DNA of 64,000 bases from Candidatus Omnitrophota bacterium (GCA_020632475.1 JACKFM010000002.1:238136-302135); one strand, 5' to 3'; counted from the first letter of the stretch, positions 48,245-58,682 are shown. A program made the numbers and translations. The notes: generated by a model not told the origin, from the sequence alone.

Positions 48245-50023
48245 ATGCGCAGGAGTTTATTGTTTTCATATGGGACGAGACTTCTTTTGTCGGTCTTGTT
48301 GACAGTGTGTTTTGTTGATACGGGTGTCGCGGCCGTGGTTGTGACGCATCCGGCAGAACCCCGCATGGAAACCCTTCAGCCCGAGAAAGAGACAACACTC
48401 CAACCGGTCAACGCTCATGAAGAGATGACGCGCAAAGCCATGCGTGAACGCATCAGCGCCATGCGCCATGAGCGTCTTGAAAAAATGCCGTATTTGGATA
48501 AAGGTCATATCCGTGCGACTATTAATAGTAAGACGATTCGTTCGCGGTATGATTTTTTAGATGACTCACAGAAGAGTTTAGATGATGTCATTAATCGTGC
48601 AACTCATGTGCATCTACCGGCCAAGGCATCCCGTGAGCGTATTGTTCTGGCCAAACGCCGCATGTTGATTGCTTTGCGGGACCTTTTCCCGGAAGTACAG
48701 TTGATCATTGAGCACCAGGATGGTGTGATCGGACAGCCGTTTAAATCAAGAGATGCCAGGATTAATTTCAGACAACCGGTTTTCCGGGGCGGTATTATCT
48801 GGAATACTATCATGAAAGAAAAAGCGGAGCTTCAGGAAATGCAAAAAGAATATGAGCAGGTCATTTCGGATTTACGCAATGAAGTCGCCGCAGCCTACTT
48901 TGAATATCATCGGGCCAGGGAAGCTGTCCGTGAACGTAAGGAATTTATGAAAAAGGTGGATAAATATCGGGAGATCTCCGAAAAGAAATGGGATAACCAG
49001 ATTATTTCAGAGATTGAGCACCTGAATGTCAAATCCATTTTCAGCCAATCCGAATATGATTATGAAACCGCCGTTCAGGAACTGGAACTTGCAAAACTGG
49101 AACTGCAAAAGTATCTGGATGTTTCCTTGAATGATACGATTGACATTCAACCCCTGTATAATTTGGATGAATTGATTAAACCGGTTGCGGAGGCCAGGAA
49201 GGCCTCTTTGGAAATTTTAGGACAAGACAGCAAAGAGCCGGTGGAACCGGCCGCCATCTCGAAGTACACTGATATTCCGATTATTAGTAATGTTGAGATT
49301 CCGGATATTGATGAACTGGTAGACCAGGCTTATCTGCATAAACCTGAATTGCAGGTGCAGGCGGCAAAGCTGAAAGTCGCCCGTTTGGAAGAAAGAATCA
49401 GCTGGGGGCAGTTTATGCCGCGCATTGATATGATTTTTGAGATTGATCGCAAAGGAGAGGCCTTTTTGACGGATACGACCAACCCGGGCCTGCGGACGGG
49501 TTATCGCATCGGGATGGAGTTTCAGTGGAATGTGGGCGGAAATACCGTCAACTATACTTTTGACAATTCAAAAGATGCTCCGAATGTTTCCCAGTTTCTT
49601 CAATCCAGCGGTTCGCAGCGTACAACCAATACCATGACGGTCAATTTTCTGGACGGACTTGAAGTTTTTGAAAGCGTGAAAGAGGCTGAAGTTCAAAAGC
49701 TTGAAGAAGCCATTGAGCTTGATACGAAAGAGCAGGAAACGATCCGTGACGTCAAAGAAGCTTATTTTGAATATCAGCGTGCAGTGATTCAGGTGAAATC
49801 TTCGGTTGAAAAAATGATCTACCGTGAGAGATTGCTCAACTTTACCAAACACCGCATGGATAATAACGATGTCGAAGTTTCGGAATATTTAAACGCGGAG
49901 AATGAATTTTTGCGTGAACGAAACGACTTCCATCAGGTGTTAACCGATTATTTTACCGCTAAGGCAAAACTCAACCGGGCCGTCGGCCGTCCGATCTTTG
50001 CCGAAGTAAGGAGTTTAAAGTAG
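48245..50023 (+). CDS. TolC-family outer membrane efflux protein
   Basis: Outer-membrane channel component of a tripartite exporter. From the ATG at 48245 (AAGGAG upstream) it has 592 residues with a signal peptide (RRSLLFSYGTRLLLSVLLTV, cleavage near GVAA). Two long helical repeats follow, with the family features DLRNEVAAAYFEYHRAREAV and IRDVKEAYFEYQRAVIQV, RINFRQPVFRGG and a C-terminal YFTAKAKLNRAVGR. It is longer than E. coli TolC because of a charged N-terminal insert (about 30-110). The adaptor gene starts 4 bases after its stop. Confidence 0.9.
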   Translation: MRRSLLFSYGTRLLLSVLLTVCFVDTGVAAVVVTHPAEPRMETLQPEKETTLQPVNAHEEMTRKAMRERISAMRHERLEKMPYLDKGHIRATINSKTIRSRYDFLDDSQKSLDDVINRATHVHLPAKASRERIVLAKRRMLIALRDLFPEVQLIIEHQDGVIGQPFKSRDARINFRQPVFRGGIIWNTIMKEKAELQEMQKEYEQVISDLRNEVAAAYFEYHRAREAVRERKEFMKKVDKYREISEKKWDNQIISEIEHLNVKSIFSQSEYDYETAVQELELAKLELQKYLDVSLNDTIDIQPLYNLDELIKPVAEARKASLEILGQDSKEPVEPAAISKYTDIPIISNVEIPDIDELVDQAYLHKPELQVQAAKLKVARLEERISWGQFMPRIDMIFEIDRKGEAFLTDTTNPGLRTGYRIGMEFQWNVGGNTVNYTFDNSKDAPNVSQFLQSSGSQRTTNTMTVNFLDGLEVFESVKEAEVQKLEEAIELDTKEQETIRDVKEAYFEYQRAVIQVKSSVEKMIYRERLLNFTKHRMDNNDVEVSEYLNAENEFLRERNDFHQVLTDYFTAKAKLNRAVGRPIFAEVRSLK

Positions 50024-50027
50024 TCTT

Positions 50028-51422
50028 ATGAATGATGACTTTGTGAATGATGAAAATCAGAATGTGCAGCAGCCCCTACCCGATCCGGAGCGGGGGCGAA
50101 AGTCTTTGGCCGACAAGGTTAAAACGCTTTTGGCGAAGGTCCAAGAGGGGTTTAAAAAAGGCGTTGGATCGATCAAGGAAAAGGCGCTGAGTTTCCGTTC
50201 AAAAACAGCTCAGCCGGAAAGTTCAGAAGGCGCGGAGACGACGGATAAATTTGCGGTCGATAAATTGCAGCGGTTCTTTAGAAAACATCTGATTAAAGTG
50301 CTGGTCGGAATCGGAGTGGTTTTTGCCATGCTGTTGGCCAAATCGCTGTTCTTTTCCTCGGTGAAAGAAAAAAAACCTCTCTCTGAAGTGGTTGCTGAAA
50401 AACCGACTGAAAAAGAAACGGTTGTGGCGGTCAAAGGTTTTAAGGTCGGAAGATTTAATTATGAAGATTCACTCAATGCCCTCGGAACCATTAAGGGTGC
50501 GCTTGAATTTAAATTGAGTTTTGAGGTTCCCGGTGTTGTCAGCTCGATTAACTATCGCGAAGGTGAAAGATATGAAGAAGGTGCTCTGCTGATGTCTCTG
50601 CGTCAGGACGATATTCTTCTTCGCCTTAAACGTGCACAAGCCAGCGCGCGTAAGGCTGAAACCGAAATGCAGATTGCCGAGGAGAAAGTTGAGGAACACA
50701 AGAAACTTTATGGCATGGGGGCCATTCCCAAAACCACCCTGGATAAAGCCGAGCTTGAATATGACGGGGCTAAATATGAATATGAAGCGGCCCGCCTTGA
50801 AATGAAGGCCAATGAAGCCATGCTTGAAAAATCGAATCTTTACGCGCCCTCGGCCGGGATGATCGGTGAGTTGAATGTTGAAGAGGGCGAGGCGATTACG
50901 CAGAATACTCTGCTTGGAACTCATGTGATGACTGAATATGTTTATGCGGAGTTCGGTGTGGTTGAACGTGATGTGAATAAAATTGCTTTGGGACAAAAGG
51001 CGCGCGTGTTTGTGGATGCCTATCCGGATAAAACCTTTGAAGGGGTGATCGAGAACATTGCACCGATTGTTGCGGGAACGAGCCGCACGGCCACGGCGCG
51101 TGTGCGCATTGAGAATCCTGAACGGCTGCTTTTACCCGGAATGTTTGCACGTGTACGTGTCCTTTTATATAGTAAAAAGAATACACTGGTAGTGCCGACG
51201 GATGCCATTCAAGGCAATGAAGGTGATGAATGGGTATTTATTGTTAATGCTCAGGACAATAAGGTCGAGAAAAGAGCCCTGACGATCGGGTATCGCCGTC
51301 CGGATTATTGTCAGATTGATGCCGGTATTTCAGAAGGTGAAACCCTGGCCGTCTCCGGTCTCGAACGTCTTGAAGACGGTACAAAAGTAAGATTACTGGA
51401 AACCCAGGAAGCAGAGTTATAA
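50028..51422 (+). CDS. RND efflux periplasmic adaptor (HlyD/AcrA family)
   Basis: Membrane-fusion protein linking RND pump and TolC. The 464 residues include an unusual charged cytoplasmic N-terminus (1-95), one transmembrane helix (about 96-112), and the barrel-sandwich hybrid with EVPGVVSSINYREGERYEEG. A coiled-coil hairpin (about 195-265, ARKAETEMQIAEEKVEEHKK), the lipoyl return LYAPSAGMIGELNVEEGEAI, and beta-barrel and membrane-proximal domains (LLPGMFARVRVLL, VVPTDAIQ) follow. Most AcrA-type adaptors are lipoproteins with no such cytoplasmic tail. Confidence 0.9.
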   Translation: MNDDFVNDENQNVQQPLPDPERGRKSLADKVKTLLAKVQEGFKKGVGSIKEKALSFRSKTAQPESSEGAETTDKFAVDKLQRFFRKHLIKVLVGIGVVFAMLLAKSLFFSSVKEKKPLSEVVAEKPTEKETVVAVKGFKVGRFNYEDSLNALGTIKGALEFKLSFEVPGVVSSINYREGERYEEGALLMSLRQDDILLRLKRAQASARKAETEMQIAEEKVEEHKKLYGMGAIPKTTLDKAELEYDGAKYEYEAARLEMKANEAMLEKSNLYAPSAGMIGELNVEEGEAITQNTLLGTHVMTEYVYAEFGVVERDVNKIALGQKARVFVDAYPDKTFEGVIENIAPIVAGTSRTATARVRIENPERLLLPGMFARVRVLLYSKKNTLVVPTDAIQGNEGDEWVFIVNAQDNKVEKRALTIGYRRPDYCQIDAGISEGETLAVSGLERLEDGTKVRLLETQEAEL

Positions 51423-51511
51423 GGAGACTAAAGACCGAAGACCAAAGCCTTGAGATGAAGAATGAATTTGATAGTCTGTAGTCTCTGGTCTGTTGTCTTT
51501 GGTCTGCTGTT
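51423..51511 (+). repeat. Heptamer-period intergenic hairpin repeat
   Basis: Left units GGAGACT-AAAGACC-GAAGACC-AAAGCCT and right units ATAGTCT-GTAGTCT-CTGGTCT-GTTGTCT-TTGGTCT are complementary (for example AGACCAAAG with CTTTGGTCT). The right arm ends at the RND start codon. Confidence 0.6.
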
Positions 51512-54500
51512 ATGAACATCGCCGAGTACTCAATACGGAAAAAAGTGACCGTGGTTATGGGCACTTTCGGATTGATCCTTCTCGGTGTGATTTCTTTTGC
51601 CCGACTCCCTCAGGAGCTTTTCCCACCGATCAGTTTCCCCCAGGTGACCGTTGTTACCGAATATGTCAATGCCGCACCGGAAGAAATCGAAACATTGATT
51701 ACCAAGCCGATTGAAGAAGCGATCGGTTCGGTTTCAGGTTTAAAAAGAATCGAATCGATTTCGCGCGAAGGCCGCAGCACGGTTATTGCCTCGTTTAACT
51801 GGGGCCAGGATATTGATTTTGCAGCCCTGGCCGTCAGGGAAAAGATCGATCTGGTTAAAGAGCGTCTGCCTAAAGAATCGGAAGATCCTGTTGTGTTGAA
51901 ATTTGATCCCTTAAGCCGGCCGATTATGCTGCTTTCGGTTACGGGACCTGATCTGGATCCGGCACGTTTGAAACTACTCACCGAAAAAATGTTGAAGGAC
52001 AATCTTGAAAAGATCGAAGGCGTTGCCTCGGCCAGCATTTCGGGCGGTGTTAACCGTGAAATTTTGATAGAAATCGATCAATCCCGCCTGCAGGCCAACC
52101 ATCTTTCTCTTCTTGAAGTCATTGAGTCGATTGAAAATGCCAACGTGTCCTATCCGGCCGGCAGTATTAAGAAAGGGCTTTATGAGTACCTCATCAGAAC
52201 TTCGGGGGAATTCCGCAATGTCAGGGAAATTAATTTTGCGGTTGCGGGTGTGGATACGGTCGGAAAACTTAAACGTGAAGATACGAGTTTTGTCGAACGC
52301 AGCGGTACAGGGGGCGCTCGTGATACGCTTGATGTTTTACGTTCCGAGGTCAAAAAAGAGATGCTGGAAAAAAGATTGGTGCTGGTCAGGGATATTGCAA
52401 CGGTGACAGACGGGTTTTCCGAGGCAACGAGCGTTTCCCGTTATAATAATATTTCCAATATATCGCTGGCGATACAAAAACAGGCCAGTGCCAACAGCAT
52501 CAAATTAGTGGATGCCATCCGTAAAAATCTGGAATTCTTAAGACCTGATCTTGAGGCGCGCGGATTAAAATTCGAAGTCGTTTATGATCATTCGGTGTTT
52601 ATCCGCAACTCCCTTGAAAATCTTCTGCATGAGGCCGTAAGCGGAGGCGTCCTGGCTTTTATCGTTCTGTTTATCTTCTTACGTGCTGTTGGCCCGTCAC
52701 TGCTTGTGACGCTGTCGATTCCCGTGACGGTGATGGGTGTATTTTTTCTTATGGCCACATGCGGCATTACGATCAATATCATGTCGCTCGGAGGTTTGGC
52801 CCTCGGCGTCGGTATGATCGTCGATACCAGTATCGTGGTTTTAGAAAATATTTTTAGGCGCAGACAACTCGGTGAAAATGCTGAAGAAGGGGCGATCCGC
52901 GGCACTACCGAGGTGATCTGGCCGGTTATCTCATCCAACCTGACGACCATTGCGGTCTTTTTCCCCTTGATTGTTTTTGTCCCCGGTATTCCGGGACAGC
53001 TTTTTAAGGATCTGTCCTGGACGGTTATTTTCTCGCAAATTATTGCTACCTTTATTCCGCTGACGTTGATCGCAATGATCTCGGTCTCTTTGAAAATTAA
53101 AAATACCGAATATAAACCCTTCAACTGGACAAAAATCCTTGAAGGCCGTATGCAGAAACTGGCAACACCCGCCAAGCAGAACATGTTTCTTATTTCGATC
53201 CTGCTTGTAGTGATGGCGTCTTTTTCGATTGTGTTTGTCATTCTCCCGAATTTGGAACGGGAGGTTTTGCCCAAAGTTGATCAGGGACAATTTTTAATTA
53301 AAGTCGACATGCCCATCGGTACCCGCCTTGAAGTTACGAACCGTATTTGTACGCAGATTGAGCAAGCCCTTAAAACCATTTCGGAAGTTGAAGACGTTGC
53401 CGTAACCATCGGATCTGAGAAAAGTAAAAAAGGCGAAATTAAAGTCGAAACCCTAAGACCGTCGCAGGCCATCATTCTGGTTAAATTGCACGAGGACCGG
53501 CAGGTCTCATCAACTCAGGTGGTTTCGAGTCTCAGGGATACGCTGAAAGACTATAAACTGCCGGATGCCGAAATTAATTTTGTATTGCAGGAAAGTGAAT
53601 TTGCTTTTGCCGAAGGGGGAGCGAAGCCTGTATTAATTGAGGTCAAGGGTTATGACTATGTGGTCTTGGAAAAACTGGTCGAAAGACTCAAACAGGAATT
53701 GGGAGAGCTCCCCGGCATCATCGAAGTTCAGGATGACATGGGTGCGGCTTCTCCGGAAACAAAACTTGAGATCGATAAAAAACGGGCGGCCCTTTACGGG
53801 ATCTCGGCTTTGGACATTGCCATTACCGCGAAGTCGGCGATTGAGGGTGTGGTGGCAACTCAGTATCGTGAAGCCGGACAGGAATATGATGTCCGGCTTC
53901 GTTTGAGCAAACGGGACCGTGAAGATATTGAGAATTTAAACCGCTTACTGATTTATTCGAAAGTGCTTGATGCCCTCATCCCCTTGAAAGAAGTGGCCAG
54001 AATTGAACGCGGTGCCGGCCCCAGTGAAATTAAGCGTGTTAACCAGGAGCGCACGGTCATTATCTCAGCCGACGTTCAAAAAACCTATAAAACCAAAGAC
54101 GTCCTGCTTGCCGTTCAGGAGATGCTGAGGCATACCGACATTCCCAGTGATTTCCAGGTCGTCCTGTCAGGTAAGGCTAAGGAGGTTAAAGAAAACTTCT
54201 CAAAGCTGACTTTTGCCTTCGTACTCTCGATTCTGCTTGTCTACATGATTATGGCCTCGCAGTTTGAATCCTTCCTGCAGCCGTTGATTATTATGTTTAC
54301 AGTGCCCCTGGCTTTTATCGGTGTGTCCATTGCTCTCTGGGTTTCCGGCAGTTCCATTAACGTGATTGCACTTTTGGGTATCGTTATGCTGGGCGGTATC
54401 GTGGTCAATAACGGTATCGTGCTGATTGAATATATGAACCAATTAAGAGACGAAGGCATGGATGTGGTTGAAGCGGCATTTGAAGCCGCAAAGGTTAGAA

Positions 54501-54754
54501 CGCGTCCGATCTTAATGAGTTCGCTGACCACGATTGTGGGCTTGATTCCTTTAGCGTTGGGCCTGGGAGACGGCGCCGAGTTGCGTTCGCCTATGGCAAT
54601 CGCGGTCATGGGCGGTTTGATTTCTTCGACCTTTTTGACTTTGGTCGTGATCCCGTCCATTTATATTCTGGTGACCCGGACAACCGAGCGGCTGTTTGGA
54701 GAATATGAAGAAGAGGAGTTGGAAGAAGAGACTGAAAACAGTGACGAGAAGTGA
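51512..54754 (+). CDS. RND-family efflux transporter permease (first of two)
   Basis: A 1080-residue inner-membrane proton-driven pump of the HAE1 type. It has two large periplasmic loops and 12 predicted transmembrane helices, with an N-terminal signature SIRKKVTVVMGTFGLILLG. TM4 reads GMIVDTSIVVLENIFRR, so only the first of the two classical relay aspartates is present. TM10 reads VVNNGIVLIEYM with Asn where AcrB has the relay Lys. The C-terminus is an acidic cytoplasmic tail (EYEEEELEEE). It is followed by a second, distinct RND gene; the two may form a mixed trimer as MdtB/MdtC do. Substrate is unknown. Confidence 0.92.
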   Translation: MNIAEYSIRKKVTVVMGTFGLILLGVISFARLPQELFPPISFPQVTVVTEYVNAAPEEIETLITKPIEEAIGSVSGLKRIESISREGRSTVIASFNWGQDIDFAALAVREKIDLVKERLPKESEDPVVLKFDPLSRPIMLLSVTGPDLDPARLKLLTEKMLKDNLEKIEGVASASISGGVNREILIEIDQSRLQANHLSLLEVIESIENANVSYPAGSIKKGLYEYLIRTSGEFRNVREINFAVAGVDTVGKLKREDTSFVERSGTGGARDTLDVLRSEVKKEMLEKRLVLVRDIATVTDGFSEATSVSRYNNISNISLAIQKQASANSIKLVDAIRKNLEFLRPDLEARGLKFEVVYDHSVFIRNSLENLLHEAVSGGVLAFIVLFIFLRAVGPSLLVTLSIPVTVMGVFFLMATCGITINIMSLGGLALGVGMIVDTSIVVLENIFRRRQLGENAEEGAIRGTTEVIWPVISSNLTTIAVFFPLIVFVPGIPGQLFKDLSWTVIFSQIIATFIPLTLIAMISVSLKIKNTEYKPFNWTKILEGRMQKLATPAKQNMFLISILLVVMASFSIVFVILPNLEREVLPKVDQGQFLIKVDMPIGTRLEVTNRICTQIEQALKTISEVEDVAVTIGSEKSKKGEIKVETLRPSQAIILVKLHEDRQVSSTQVVSSLRDTLKDYKLPDAEINFVLQESEFAFAEGGAKPVLIEVKGYDYVVLEKLVERLKQELGELPGIIEVQDDMGAASPETKLEIDKKRAALYGISALDIAITAKSAIEGVVATQYREAGQEYDVRLRLSKRDREDIENLNRLLIYSKVLDALIPLKEVARIERGAGPSEIKRVNQERTVIISADVQKTYKTKDVLLAVQEMLRHTDIPSDFQVVLSGKAKEVKENFSKLTFAFVLSILLVYMIMASQFESFLQPLIIMFTVPLAFIGVSIALWVSGSSINVIALLGIVMLGGIVVNNGIVLIEYMNQLRDEGMDVVEAAFEAAKVRTRPILMSSLTTIVGLIPLALGLGDGAELRSPMAIAVMGGLISSTFLTLVVIPSIYILVTRTTERLFGEYEEEELEEETENSDEK

Positions 54755-54852
54755 TAAGTCGTCAGTTTTAAGACACGCCAGTGTCCAAAATAATACGTTG
54801 TTGAGTTACTGAGCACTTATTACTTAGAACGATTAAACAACTGAGCAAAGAA
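54755..54852 (+). repeat. Heptamer-period intergenic repeat between the RND genes
   Basis: Units TTGAGTT-ACTGAGC-ACTTATT-ACTTAGA-ACGATTA form the right half, and AAGTCGTCAGTTTTAAGAC the left. The repeat is less regular than in the other copies. Confidence 0.45.
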
Positions 54853-57800
54853 ATGGGACTACCAACCTTTTCAATTAAAAGACCGGTTTTAACCGCCATG
54901 TTTTTTCTGGCGGTGATGATTCTCGGCATTATTTCATTAATGCGTCTTCCGGTAGAGCTGCAGCAGGGCCGCAGCCAGGGAATCGTCAGTATTATTATCC
55001 GTGCACGCGGAGGTCTGCCGCCCACGGAAGTTGAAAAGCTGATTACCAAACCGGTGGAGGAAGCCGTTGCCACGGTTTCGAATCTGAAACGGCTTTATTC
55101 CAATTCGCGTGAAGCCGAATCTCGGGTGACACTTGAATTTTTGCCCGGAACCAATATGAATTTTGCCGCACTTGAAGTCCGTGAGAAATTTTCACGAGTC
55201 AAACCAATTTTACCGACTGAAATCGAAAAACCCGTGCTTGCCAATTACAACGATTCGGATGCGGCCGTGCTGGTTTTTGCCCTAACCTCTGAATCTCTTT
55301 CACCCGAAGATATCCGCGAAATGGTGACTGTTGAGCTGAAACCCGTCTTGGCGCGTGTCGACGGGGTTGCCAGTGTTGAAATTTACGGAGGCCGTGAACG
55401 TAAGATTCTGGTGGAACTCGACCGTGACAAGATGGTGGCCTATAACATTTCGGTTAACAAGGTTATGGATATTCTCGGGCAGAGTAACATTAATTTGCTG
55501 GCCGGTAACGTTGACCGCGGTACACTCGAATTTGCCATCCGCAGTATGGGGGCTTTTATCGATGTGGATGAAATCGGTAATTTGGGCATGCAGGCCACGC
55601 GTCAGGGCTCCATTATTCCCCTTAGAGAAATTGCGACCGTCAAAGATTCGTTTATGGAACCGCAGGATGAAGCCCGGTTGAATCTGGAACAGAACGTTAC
55701 GGTTTACGTCAAAAAAACGAGTCTTTCCAACACGATTCCCGTGGTCAAAAATATTCGGGCGGTGGTGGATCAGTTTCACGAAGAACGGAAAGATAAAGTT
55801 GATATTGTCATGGTGACCGATAAAGCCGAGATCATTACCAAGGCCATTAATGATGTTAAAAGTGCGCTTTATGTCGGAATGCTTTTGGCCGTGGCCTTGA
55901 TTTATGTCTTTTTGCGCCAGACCGTTTTGGCTTTGATTGTCTTTATCTCGATTCCCGCCTCGGTTGTGGCTACGTTTATTTTTATGGCGGCCTTAAAAAT
56001 AAGTATTAATGTGATGACCTTGAGCGGCCTGGCTCTGGCGATCGGTATCCTGATTGATAGTTCCGTCGTTATTTTGGAAAATGTTTTCAGTAAAAAAGAG
56101 CAGGGCTTTTCGGATGTGCGCGCCATTAAAGAAGGCGCCGAAGAGGTGTGGCTTCCGCTTTTAGCCTCCTTAATTACCACGATTGTTGTCTTTCTTCCGA
56201 TCGTACTGATCGATAAAAAAATTCAAATTTTATACGGAGGTTTTTCCTTTACGGTGGTGGCCTCGCTGGTAGCTTCTTTTCTTGTCGCGCAGATGCTTGT
56301 GCCCATGTTGATGATGCAGTGGTGCCGGGGTAAGCTCAAGGTGACCAAACCGGTTTCGGAAAAATCGTCGTTACAGAATAAGATTCAGGAAGGTTACCGT
56401 TGGTTGATGAATTTGAACATTCATTTTAGGTATGTTGCCGCCATCGGTACCATCCTCATCTTTGCTTTCGGGATTTATAAAATCGCCCACCGGGACATTG
56501 ATGTGCCCTCGACGCTTGAGGAAAATGAATTTTCGATTGTCATTTTTCCTCTTGCCGGTGCTCGTCTTGAAGCCAATGATGATGCAGTTCACAAGGTTGA
56601 AGAGGTGTTGAGTAAAATTGATGACGTCGAACTGTTTTCATCCACCGTACGTAAAGACGATGTGCGTGTTATGGTGCGGCTTAAAGAAAAATCAAAACGT
56701 CAGTATTCCAAGGACGAAATCATGAAACTGATCGACGAAAAAGGAAATGAACTGGTCAAAGAAACCCATGATGACTACAGCTTGATCGTGGATGAAGGAG
56801 CATCTTCTTCCGAAGACAAAAAACTGGTCATTAATATTTTTGGACATGAAAATGATGTGCTGCAGAAGCTGGCGATGGATTTTGCAAATCGTATGGGGAA
56901 GGTACCCGGCTTGACCAATGTCGTGATGACTGATTTGCGCAAGCGGCCTGAATATTCATTGGTGGTTGACCGGGGAAGAGCGGCCGTTTATGGCCTTAGC
57001 GTGAAAAGTATTGCCGATGCGATTCATGCCCAGGTGCGCGGCATGCGTCCGACGAAATTTCATGAGTTGACCCGGGGCGAGGAAATCGAGGTGATTACCC
57101 GTCTGCAGGCCATTTACCGCCAGAAAATCGAAGATCTGAAATTAATCCATATTCAGACCAATGCGGGCAAACAAATTCCCTTGGGCGAGGTGGCTAACTT
57201 TTATCCTTCGGTAGGTCCTCAGACTATTGACCGCATGAATAAATACCGCTATGTCTTTGTCAAAGGCGATACCAAAGGCGCTCTTGAAACGGTGGCCAAG
57301 GACGTCAAGCAGGCCCTTGCCGAAGTGAAGATGCCCGATGATTATTACTGGCGCTTCGGAGGTTCTTATGAAGAATTAATGCAGGGGAAATCCGGTTTGA
57401 CACTGGCTTTGATTTTGACGCTTTTTTTAGTTTATATGGTGATGGCCTGTATGTTTCAGAGTTATATGCAGCCCTTTCTGATTATGATTTCGGTGCCGAT
57501 GGCCAGTATCGGCATTTGGCTTGGTCTTGAGATGACGCACAAACCGCTCAGTAATCAGGTGTTTATCGGCATGATTATTTTGGCCGGATATGTCGTGAAT
57601 GCAGCCATTATTTTAATCGATCATATGAATCATCTTACCTCGCACGGTATGAGTAAACGTGAAGCTCTGATTCAGGCCGGCATTGACCGCTTAAGGCCGA
57701 TTCTGATGACCACTTTTTCAACCACCTTCGGCTTTCTTCCGATGGCGATGAGTTGGGGGCAATCCAGCGATCTCTGGTCGCCGTTGGCCATTACGGTGAT

Positions 57801-57957
57801 CGGAGGACTTTTAAGTTCGACGTTTTTAACGCTTTTTATTCTACCGGATTTTATTTTAATTACCGATGAGTTGACGGCATTGATCAAGAACAGTTTTCTT
57901 AAAGCGGCCGCATTTGTAGGTGGATTATTCAAAATACGTTTTATTAAAGGGACATAA
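54853..57957 (+). CDS. RND-family efflux transporter permease (second of two)
   Basis: A 1034-residue RND transporter, paralogous to the preceding gene. The N-terminus (SIKRPVLTAMFFLAVMILG) and porter-domain segments (LPPTEVEKLITKPVEEAV, RVDGVASVEIYGGRERKI) are standard. TM4 reads ILIDSSVVILENVFS, again with a single relay Asp, and TM10 reads YVVNAAIILIDHMNH. The pair of single-Asp pumps behind one adaptor and one TolC suggests one exporter built from both subunits. The downstream HAMP protein gene follows after about 54 bases with its own AGGAGG. Confidence 0.92.
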   Translation: MGLPTFSIKRPVLTAMFFLAVMILGIISLMRLPVELQQGRSQGIVSIIIRARGGLPPTEVEKLITKPVEEAVATVSNLKRLYSNSREAESRVTLEFLPGTNMNFAALEVREKFSRVKPILPTEIEKPVLANYNDSDAAVLVFALTSESLSPEDIREMVTVELKPVLARVDGVASVEIYGGRERKILVELDRDKMVAYNISVNKVMDILGQSNINLLAGNVDRGTLEFAIRSMGAFIDVDEIGNLGMQATRQGSIIPLREIATVKDSFMEPQDEARLNLEQNVTVYVKKTSLSNTIPVVKNIRAVVDQFHEERKDKVDIVMVTDKAEIITKAINDVKSALYVGMLLAVALIYVFLRQTVLALIVFISIPASVVATFIFMAALKISINVMTLSGLALAIGILIDSSVVILENVFSKKEQGFSDVRAIKEGAEEVWLPLLASLITTIVVFLPIVLIDKKIQILYGGFSFTVVASLVASFLVAQMLVPMLMMQWCRGKLKVTKPVSEKSSLQNKIQEGYRWLMNLNIHFRYVAAIGTILIFAFGIYKIAHRDIDVPSTLEENEFSIVIFPLAGARLEANDDAVHKVEEVLSKIDDVELFSSTVRKDDVRVMVRLKEKSKRQYSKDEIMKLIDEKGNELVKETHDDYSLIVDEGASSSEDKKLVINIFGHENDVLQKLAMDFANRMGKVPGLTNVVMTDLRKRPEYSLVVDRGRAAVYGLSVKSIADAIHAQVRGMRPTKFHELTRGEEIEVITRLQAIYRQKIEDLKLIHIQTNAGKQIPLGEVANFYPSVGPQTIDRMNKYRYVFVKGDTKGALETVAKDVKQALAEVKMPDDYYWRFGGSYEELMQGKSGLTLALILTLFLVYMVMACMFQSYMQPFLIMISVPMASIGIWLGLEMTHKPLSNQVFIGMIILAGYVVNAAIILIDHMNHLTSHGMSKREALIQAGIDRLRPILMTTFSTTFGFLPMAMSWGQSSDLWSPLAITVIGGLLSSTFLTLFILPDFILITDELTALIKNSFLKAAAFVGGLFKIRFIKGT

Positions 57958-58011
57958 AGCACTAAGAGATAATGAAAAAAAGTCGTTATATATCAGCAGA
58001 GGAGGCAATTT

Positions 58012-58503
58012 ATGGATAATGTAAAAAGTGCCGCCGGCACCCAGGCCAGGCCGCGCAATTATAAAAGACGGGTCAGAAATATTCTGATCCACAAACCCAT
58101 GCAAAGAGAATTCAGCCTTGTGCTGATTGCCCTTTTGATCGTTTCGTCACTGGCGATCGGGTTTGTGATTCATAACACGATTCATGAGGCGGTCTTCGGA
58201 GGCAGCGGTTTCCGGTTCGGTAAAATCAGCCCCTATGAAATTCTTTCCGATGTCAGCTATCTATTGATTATGCGTGTGGCCTGTGTGCTTTTTGTGACGC
58301 TGATTATTATTGGGCTTTTCGGCCTCTTTTTCCTTCACCGGGTAGCGGGTCCGGTTTACCGTTTCCGCCAAACGTTTTTGAAACTCAATAAAGGTGAAGT
58401 TCCTCCCCCGATTAAACTCCGTGAGGGAGACTTTTTTGAAGAAACCGCCACGGAAATTAACCATTATCTGGATAAACTGCGAACCCAGGATAAAACTGCT
58501 TAA
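58012..58503 (+). CDS. Small membrane protein with HAMP-like domain
   Basis: A 163-residue protein with a basic N-terminus (KRRVRNILIHKPMQREF), two transmembrane helices (about 42-60 and 83-108) enclosing a short periplasmic loop, and a HAMP-like cytoplasmic segment starting at HRVAGPVYRFRQTFLKLNKG and ending in a helix (ETATEINHYLDKL). No kinase, methyl-acceptor or cyclase output is attached. Such stand-alone HAMP proteins are of unknown function. A good AGGAGG precedes the ATG by 9 bases. Confidence 0.7.
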   Translation: MDNVKSAAGTQARPRNYKRRVRNILIHKPMQREFSLVLIALLIVSSLAIGFVIHNTIHEAVFGGSGFRFGKISPYEILSDVSYLLIMRVACVLFVTLIIIGLFGLFFLHRVAGPVYRFRQTFLKLNKGEVPPPIKLREGDFFEETATEINHYLDKLRTQDKTA

Positions 58504-58569
58504 AGTAGAGCTATCCGGGGTACCTTTCTTCATTTCAGTCGTATTTGAAGTATTTTGCCATATATTGCT

Positions 58570-58611
58570 AGTGCTCCGTCAATGCCGGATTTTGGCATTG
58601 TTACGGACACT
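58570..58611 (+). repeat. Inverted repeat element, copy 1
   Basis: AGTGCTCCGTCAATGCC pairs with GGCATTGTTACGGACACT around a short loop, with a 2-base bulge. It is a diverged copy of the elements at 58848-58904 and 58944-59000. In the 552-base gap from 58504 to 59055 this element, a promoter-terminator pair and a tandem duplication are what I can identify. Confidence 0.65.
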
Positions 58612-58682
58612 TGTACCGCCTGCCCATTGAAAATCAATCTAGGAGTCGGTGCTAATATCCGCCCGGAGCAAGATGTACGGCA

